DNA of 49,288 nt from Sphingobium sp. (GTDB lineage: Bacteria > Pseudomonadota > Alphaproteobacteria > Sphingomonadales > Sphingomonadaceae): assembly GCA_017984895.1 (NCBI GenBank), contig JAGNYO010000014.1:1-49288 (forward strand). Direction: 5' to 3'. Positions 44,504-49,288 of this stretch are shown piece by piece (the stretch's first letter is position 1; each line of letters opens with the position of its first letter). Below the pieces are notes generated by a model that ran no database searches, had not been told where the DNA came from, and worked only from the letters and a program-made list of their open reading frames with translations. Made by a program: the position numbers and the translations under genes.

Positions 44504-45583
44504 ATGCCAGCGTCGCGCTCTGCCGTGCATGCCGGAGCGGGCAAGGCGCGCATCCTCTGGCTCGATGTGGCGAAAGGGCTGGGCATCCTGCTCGTGGTGC
44601 TCGGCCATGCGCTCGGCGGCATCATAGACATGCCGGGAAGGACCGTTCCTTCCGTATTCCGCGAGATATTTGTTGGCATATATGTGTTTCACATGCCGGT
44701 GTTTTTCATGCTGTCTGGCCTTACGGTTCGTCCCCGGCTCGCGCGCAGCCGCAAGGGCTTTCTGATCGACCTCATCATCACGATCGCCTATCCCTATTTT
44801 CTCTGGTCGATCATTCAGTATAGCGCAATCTATGCGGCTGGATCGCTCGTTAACCGGCCTGTAGCGCTGTTCTGGTCCGCCATCCTCAACCTGCCATGGG
44901 CGACGATCTCGCAGTTCTGGTATCTCTATGTGCTGTTTTTCATGCACTTTGTGGCGCTGGTGCTGGTGCCACGCATCGGTGCGCGCAATTTCTTCCTGGC
45001 GGCGGCGGTGGCAAAGCTGCTGATTGCGGCGCTGGCCCAGCCTTATGTGCCGCCAGCGGCGATCCGGCTGCTGATGGTGCACGGGATCTTTTATGCCGCA
45101 GGGGTGTGGGCAGGGGTGGAGGGGGTAGAGCGGATGCGCCAATGGTTGTCGGAGCGGAGATGGCTCGTTGCGCCGGTGCTGGTTGGCGCGATCGCTGCTG
45201 TCGCGGTGGCAGTGCATTTCAGCATTTCCGCGCGAGGGCCGGAGTTCTACCAACTCAAATCCTACGAAATCAGCGTGTTGGCCTGGCGGCTGCCGCTGCT
45301 GCCCATCGCCTGCGCGGTAACGCTCGCCTTCCTGACATGCTCGTTCCTTCCCGCCGGGGGCATGGCGAAGATGTTGTCCTTCCTGGGGCGCAGGACGATG
45401 ACGATCTTCGTGCTGCATGTGTTGTTCATTGCGGGTACGCGCATCATGCTCAGTCGTGCTGTGCCGGGTGCTGACCCGCTGCTGATCCTGATTATATGCG
45501 GCCTCTCCGGGCTATTGGTTCCGCTTCTCGTCCATGCGGTGGTCCGCCGGTTCAGTAGCTCGCGCGCGTTTGGGCTGGGGTGA
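44504..45583 (+). CDS. Acyltransferase 3 family membrane protein (O-acetyltransferase)
   Basis: A 359-residue polytopic protein with about ten membrane helices. The opening motif ILWLDVAKGLGILLVVLGHA carries the conserved acyltransferase-3 His, and a FYKxR-type segment follows, FREIFVGIYVFHMPVFFML. It resembles fucose/sugar O-acetylases that decorate exopolysaccharide or lipid-linked glycans. ATG 44504 is chosen because AAAGGAG lies immediately before it (short spacing) and the family N-terminus begins here. Its stop overlaps the next gene as TGATG, so it is coupled to the glycosyltransferase. Substrate unknown. Confidence 0.85.
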   Translation: MPASRSAVHAGAGKARILWLDVAKGLGILLVVLGHALGGIIDMPGRTVPSVFREIFVGIYVFHMPVFFMLSGLTVRPRLARSRKGFLIDLIITIAYPYFLWSIIQYSAIYAAGSLVNRPVALFWSAILNLPWATISQFWYLYVLFFMHFVALVLVPRIGARNFFLAAAVAKLLIAALAQPYVPPAAIRLLMVHGIFYAAGVWAGVEGVERMRQWLSERRWLVAPVLVGAIAAVAVAVHFSISARGPEFYQLKSYEISVLAWRLPLLPIACAVTLAFLTCSFLPAGGMAKMLSFLGRRTMTIFVLHVLFIAGTRIMLSRAVPGADPLLILIICGLSGLLVPLLVHAVVRRFSSSRAFGLG

Positions 45584-46677
45584 TGCCAAAAGCGCTGCCC
45601 CCGCTGGCGATCAACGGCAAATTCCTCGCCGCCCAGCCGACTGGCGTGCACCGTGTCGCGGCAGAGTTGACCCATGCCCTTTGCGCAATCGCCCAGAAGC
45701 GGCCTGGCGCGCTCGATATCCAGCTGTGGGTGCCACCTGATGCGGCGGAGGCGGCGCGCGCGTTCGATCTGCCGGTGCGGGTCATCACGCCGTTGCGCCA
45801 TATTGCATGGGAGCAGCTTTCAATCCCGCTCCGCGATCCCGAGCGCCTGCTGCTCAACTTCTGCAATATCGGCCCGGTGCTGCGCGCCAACGCAATCACG
45901 ATGATCCACGATGCGCAGGTCTACGCGACGCCGGAGTCCTACTCGCGCCTCTTTCGCATGTGGTACAAGGGCATCCAGCCCATATTGGGGCGGCGCAACC
46001 GGGCTATCCTCACCGTTTCAGAACATTCGCGCACCGAGATCGCGCATCATGGTGTGTGTGATGCGGGGAAGATCGACGTGGTGCACAACGGGGTGGATCA
46101 TATCCTACGAGTGGAGGCCGAACCGGGTATCGTCGCGCGGCTGGGGCTGGAGCCGGGGCGCTATGTCGTCGCGCTCGCCGCCACGCAGGCGCACAAGAAT
46201 ATCGCACTGCTCGCCCGCGCCTTCGCCCACCAGCGGCTGGCGGGGCTGAAACTGGTGCTGGTCGGCGGAACAAAGCGCGAGGCCTTTGCGGCGAGCGGTA
46301 TCATGCTGCCCGCCAACACGGTGCTGAGCGGCCGCATCAGCGACGGAGAGCTGCGCGCGCTCTATGAAGCCGCGCTGTGCATCGCCTTTCCCTCACGCAC
46401 AGAGGGCTTTGGCTTGCCGCCGCTGGAGGCGATGCTGCTTGGCTGCCCGGCTGTGGTCGCGCCCTGTGGCGCGCTGCCGGAAGTATGCGGCGCGGCGGCG
46501 CTTTATGCGGATGCCGATGACGAGGAGGCGTGGGTAGCACAACTGTGCGCGCTGGCGGATAATCCGGCCCTCTGGGCGCGCACCTCGGCGCTGGGGATGG
46601 AGCAGGCGCGGCAATTCACCTGGGCGCGCGCGGCGGAGCGTCTGCTGGAGATTGTGGCGGAACGGGCGCATGGCTGA
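45583..46677 (+). CDS. Family 1/4 glycosyltransferase
   Basis: A 364-residue GT-B-fold glycosyltransferase. The N-terminal domain starts LAINGKFLAAQPTGVHRVA. The C-terminal nucleotide-sugar domain has ALAATQAHKNIALLARAF, GRISDGELRALYEAALC and the signature PSRTEGFGLPPLEAMLLGCP, where the EGFGLPPLE Glu residues hold the donor sugar. It acts on the cytoplasmic face of the membrane. ATG 45583 shares a base with the acyltransferase stop, and the gene stop overlaps the next gene start by eight bases. Likely part of exopolysaccharide synthesis. Confidence 0.9.
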   Translation: MPKALPPLAINGKFLAAQPTGVHRVAAELTHALCAIAQKRPGALDIQLWVPPDAAEAARAFDLPVRVITPLRHIAWEQLSIPLRDPERLLLNFCNIGPVLRANAITMIHDAQVYATPESYSRLFRMWYKGIQPILGRRNRAILTVSEHSRTEIAHHGVCDAGKIDVVHNGVDHILRVEAEPGIVARLGLEPGRYVVALAATQAHKNIALLARAFAHQRLAGLKLVLVGGTKREAFAASGIMLPANTVLSGRISDGELRALYEAALCIAFPSRTEGFGLPPLEAMLLGCPAVVAPCGALPEVCGAAALYADADDEEAWVAQLCALADNPALWARTSALGMEQARQFTWARAAERLLEIVAERAHG

Positions 46678-47656
46678 CCAAGCTATGCCAGTGTTGTTTG
46701 CCAATGCGTTGTTTGCCGATGCGATGTGGCGATCGGGCAGCACCTATCTCGCCAGCCGCTTCGCGCAGTCTGGCCGATACATGCTGTTTTACGAGCCATG
46801 CCACGAGGGTGTGGGCCGCAAGCCGACGGCAGCGCGGGATCGGGACCGGAGCCGGGAGCGCGACCTGCGCCACCCCGAGATGGAGGGCGGTTATTTCGGC
46901 ACTTATGAGCGGCTGGACCCACAGAACGGCATGCCGCTGCGCGCGCTGCATGCGCCCGATATGGCGGTGCGCAATGTCTATAACGAAGGATCTGACAATG
47001 CAGCCAATTTTCTGATGGCGCTGGTCCGCGTGGCGCGGGCGGAAGGGAAGGTCGCCTTTCTAGGTTTTTGCCGATCCGGCACGCAGACCGCGCGGCTGCG
47101 CTCTATGCTCGGCAAGCAGGGATTGCACCTCTGGCGTGATCCGCGCGCGCAGTTCGCGTCTTATGGCTGGCCGGGTAATGATTATTTTATGGCCGGAACC
47201 TTACTCCAGCTCAGCTTTTCCGACCGCTATGCGGGGCTCGCGGCAGATTTGGCACCAGAGGGGTTGCGCGCGCTCCGTCTGCGCCTCGCGCGCCTGCTGC
47301 CGGACTGGCGCACGCGCGATCGCTACAGGCTGGTCCGCCCGGTTGCAGCACAGATGACCGCCGAACAGAGCTATGCGCTGTTCTACCTGAGCTGGCTGCT
47401 GAGCTATCGCGCGGGGGCGGCGGGCCATGCGCTATCCTTCTCGCTCACCCAGCTCTGCGAGGACGTGACGATGCGTCACAGGGTCATGGATGCATTTGGC
47501 ATATCCTTCCCTGACCTTCGGCCCACGCCAGACCGCGTGACCGAGGGAATAGACTATGACGCGGTGGAGGCCGAAGTGATGCGCAGGCTGGATGCGCTCA
47601 GTGGTGCGCCGTCGAGCGCATCCGAATATCCGCCCCGCGCCTTCAGCGCCGCATAA
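46670..47656 (+). CDS. Sulfotransferase-like protein
   Basis: A 328-residue protein. A PAPS-binding-like loop lies near the N-terminus (FADAMWRSGSTYLASRF, with RSGST matching the 5'-phosphosulfate loop), and a second motif LGFCRSGTQTARLRSMLG occurs near 130-150. It may transfer sulfate to a sugar or lipid. The match to the sulfotransferase superfamily is limited to these motifs, so the call is moderate. It is the third gene of the acyltransferase-glycosyltransferase operon, overlapping the previous stop. Its last 103 bases overlap the converging gene on the other strand. Confidence 0.6.
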   Translation: MADQAMPVLFANALFADAMWRSGSTYLASRFAQSGRYMLFYEPCHEGVGRKPTAARDRDRSRERDLRHPEMEGGYFGTYERLDPQNGMPLRALHAPDMAVRNVYNEGSDNAANFLMALVRVARAEGKVAFLGFCRSGTQTARLRSMLGKQGLHLWRDPRAQFASYGWPGNDYFMAGTLLQLSFSDRYAGLAADLAPEGLRALRLRLARLLPDWRTRDRYRLVRPVAAQMTAEQSYALFYLSWLLSYRAGAAGHALSFSLTQLCEDVTMRHRVMDAFGISFPDLRPTPDRVTEGIDYDAVEAEVMRRLDALSGAPSSASEYPPRAFSAA

Positions 47657-48450
47657 AGGAGGAAATCCTCGGCATAGAGGCGTGCCAGCCGCCCCCGCTG
47701 GCCGGCTGTCAGCGCGCGCTGCTCCCGCTGGGTGCGGTTGGCATGGGGCAGGCCGGGCACGCCGTGGTCAGCGAGAAAGGCGGGCAGGCGCTCGCCCGCT
47801 TCCTCCAGCAGCCACAGATGCCGCACGCGGACAACTCCCGCTCGATCCGTGACATACCAGTGTTGCGGGCGGGCGAAGGTATCCACTTTCAGCCAGTTGC
47901 CATGTGCGGCTTCAAGGAAATCGAGAAAGTCGTCGATGGTGCGGACATGGCGCATCCGCCGCATCAGTCCCGGCTGTATCCGCACATCGCGCCCGCCGCC
48001 GTTCATCAGAAAATCATAGCCGGAGAGGAAACGCTCGGTCGGCTCGCGTATTATCGCAAATGTCTCGGCCCGCGCCAGATAACTGGGAAAGAACAGCCGA
48101 TAATAGCGCAAACTCGCATGGCCGGGGTCGCTCTTATAGAGCGCGCGCTTGACGGATGTGCCGCCGTTTTTGGGGACATGGATAAACAACAGCGGCGCGG
48201 CGGCGATTTCCAGCGCGAGACGACGGCGGGCAAGCAGCCGCCATAGCCACGCTGGTCCATGAGCCAGGGCAAGCCGCTCGAAAATGTCAGCATATTGATC
48301 GACGCCAAACAGCCCTGCACCCACTCGCTCGATGAGCGGATTAAGTCGTGCCTTGAGTGTGCCTGCCGTCCCCATGAGCAGCGCGCCTAAACCGCTTTCG
48401 TTGCGTTTATGCGAAACGGGAGCCGCGAAAAATCGTGCTGCTGCCATCAA
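47554..48450 (-). CDS. Sulfotransferase family 2 protein
   Basis: A 298-residue Golgi-type sulfotransferase-like protein. The PAPS-binding motif LFIHVPKNGGTSVKRALY is near residues 87-104, and the 3'-phosphate motif AIIREPTERFLSGYDFLM near 133-150. These are the two hallmarks of the Sulfotransfer_2 family, which sulfates glycans. It is transcribed against the preceding operon, overlapping it tail to tail by 103 bases. The start is uncertain (48450, or an internal Met at 48375); no strong ribosome-binding site is seen. Likely adds sulfate to surface polysaccharide. Confidence 0.82.
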   Translation of the reverse strand: MMAAARFFAAPVSHKRNESGLGALLMGTAGTLKARLNPLIERVGAGLFGVDQYADIFERLALAHGPAWLWRLLARRRLALEIAAAPLLFIHVPKNGGTSVKRALYKSDPGHASLRYYRLFFPSYLARAETFAIIREPTERFLSGYDFLMNGGGRDVRIQPGLMRRMRHVRTIDDFLDFLEAAHGNWLKVDTFARPQHWYVTDRAGVVRVRHLWLLEEAGERLPAFLADHGVPGLPHANRTQREQRALTAGQRGRLARLYAEDFLLYAALKARGGYSDALDGAPLSASSLRITSASTAS

Positions 48451-48481
48451 TCTGCAATCCGATGGTCATATCGCTGTGCGG

Positions 48482-49288
48482 ATGGCACCGGCAAACGCGA
48501 CCCTTACACCGCTCAGCTCCCATAACCCCGGACGATCCTCCGAGGTTGATGCGTTGCGCTGTTTCGCGATGCTCAGCGTGATTGCGTTGCATAGCCACAT
48601 CCTGCCGATGGGGTGGATCGGCGTATGGCTGTTTTACGTCATTTCCGGTTATGTCGTGACTCTATCTGTGTTGGCGAGCAGCAAGCCGGACCAAAGCGGA
48701 TTGGCCGGATTTGCTGCCTTCATGCGCCGTCGTGCGGCGCGTATACTGCCGGTTTATTATGGCTATTGCCTGATTGGGCTGGCAGTTGGCGCAGGGCTAG
48801 GCGCGTGGCAGGACTTGTTCAGCCTCGCCAGCCTCGCGCTGTTTTTCAATAATGTCGCGCTGATCGGCGGCGACGGCCGGATTGCGGGCTGGCCGAGCGG
48901 GCATCTCTGGACGCTCTCTGTAGAGATGCAGTTTTACATGCTCTATGGGCTGGCCTTGAGCCTGCTGCCGAGGCGCCTGACGCGTGCACTACTTGTCGCG
49001 CTGCTGCTGCTATGCCCAGCCGGGAGGTTTGTCGTGGCTGAGGTGCTTTCAACGAGCGGCTGGTCCCTGCTCGACGCTGCCTTCGGGGTATATGCGGCGC
49101 CGCTGCTGCATTTCGATAGCTTTGCGTTCGGTGGGCTGCTGGCGTTTGCGCGATTGGAGGGAGCGGGGCGGCTGGAGCGGCTCGCGCGGCCGCTATTCTT
49201 GTGCGGCATGGGCGCGCTGGCGCTGTATATGGCTGTCTATTTCTCGGTGAACCATGTAGCGCGCGATGAGAGCGGGCTGGATATCACC
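48482..49288 (+). CDS. Acyltransferase 3 family protein, partial (runs off window)
   Basis: An open frame of 269 codons with no stop before the window end. It has the OafA-type acyltransferase-3 motifs: EVDALRCFAMLSVIALHSH, GVWLFYVISGYVV, RRRAARILPVYYGY and LWTLSVEMQFYMLYG (usually WSLSVEEQFY). About six membrane helices are already present. It is divergent from the sulfotransferase across 31 bases. The ATG at 48482 is the best start, with a GTG at 48476 possible; no clear ribosome-binding site. It probably acetylates a surface glycan, and is distinct from the first acyltransferase. Confidence 0.85.
   Translation, partial: MAPANATLTPLSSHNPGRSSEVDALRCFAMLSVIALHSHILPMGWIGVWLFYVISGYVVTLSVLASSKPDQSGLAGFAAFMRRRAARILPVYYGYCLIGLAVGAGLGAWQDLFSLASLALFFNNVALIGGDGRIAGWPSGHLWTLSVEMQFYMLYGLALSLLPRRLTRALLVALLLLCPAGRFVVAEVLSTSGWSLLDAAFGVYAAPLLHFDSFAFGGLLAFARLEGAGRLERLARPLFLCGMGALALYMAVYFSVNHVARDESGLDIT

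Noticed and set aside
1-49288. tRNA, rRNA or CRISPR array
   Set aside because: No cloverleaf, rRNA-like or regularly spaced repeat-spacer pattern seen by eye; the RTX and TpsA repeats are protein coding.

Overview
The window comes from a high-GC Gram-negative bacterium, most likely an alphaproteobacterium of the order Sphingomonadales. The evidence is the GC-rich coding sequence, a Xanthomonas-like gsp gene order, the HprK-like/PqqD-like gene pair next to polysaccharide genes, and an SleB-type hydrolase. No rRNA or tRNA is present, so the taxon is inferred from protein content only.

Layout. (1) 1-3750: remnant of an integrative element. On the minus strand lie an orphan protein, a ParB-domain DNA methyltransferase and a DUF5681 protein. 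A truncated integrase faces the other way and is cut by an IS3 remnant. Between the two sides is a cluster of short AAARCAGGC-like repeats. (2) 3824-8026: envelope and polysaccharide genes. These are a class I mannose-6-phosphate isomerase, a small unknown peptide followed by PqqD-like and HPr-kinase-like proteins, a polysaccharide export (Wza-like) lipid-envelope protein and an SleB-like cell wall hydrolase. (3) 8208-10199: an RTX-repeat calcium-binding protein built from four copies of a larger module. (4) 10234-20093: a complete type II secretion (T2SS) operon on the minus strand in the order gspE-F-G-H-I-J-L-M-N-D-K, with genes mostly overlapping by 1-4 bases; gspK has moved to the end and seems to start at CTG. 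(5) 20536-22275: a PstS-like exported phosphate-binding-type protein, divergent from gspE. (6) 22334-42798: a two-partner secretion (TPS) operon on the minus strand. It runs from the TpsB/FhaC transporter through a DUF2341-LamG-ExbB fusion, ExbD, a TonB-like protein and a porin to a 4356-residue filamentous-haemagglutinin-type TpsA, followed by a retropepsin-like protease. Just upstream of tpsB sits an intact IS66-derived protein that has lost two of its three catalytic acidic residues. (7) 44504-49288: glycan genes. These are an acyltransferase, a family-1/4 glycosyltransferase, two sulfotransferase-like proteins that converge and overlap, and a second acyltransferase that runs off the window end.

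How they fit together. The centre of the window is a secretion island with two outer-membrane export routes (T2SS secretin and TPS barrel), a dedicated proton-motive ExbB/ExbD/TonB motor and likely cargo (TpsA, the PstS-like protein, perhaps the RTX protein). From memory, Pseudomonas aeruginosa has a comparable neighbourhood (hxc T2SS, lapA, pdtA/pdtB with exbB2/exbD2) that responds to phosphate starvation. If that synteny is real, this is an alphaproteobacterial version with an unusual periplasmic lectin-like fusion on ExbB. Flanking polysaccharide genes on both sides suggest the region as a whole shapes the cell surface.

Functional calls rest on motifs recognised by eye; no database search was made.
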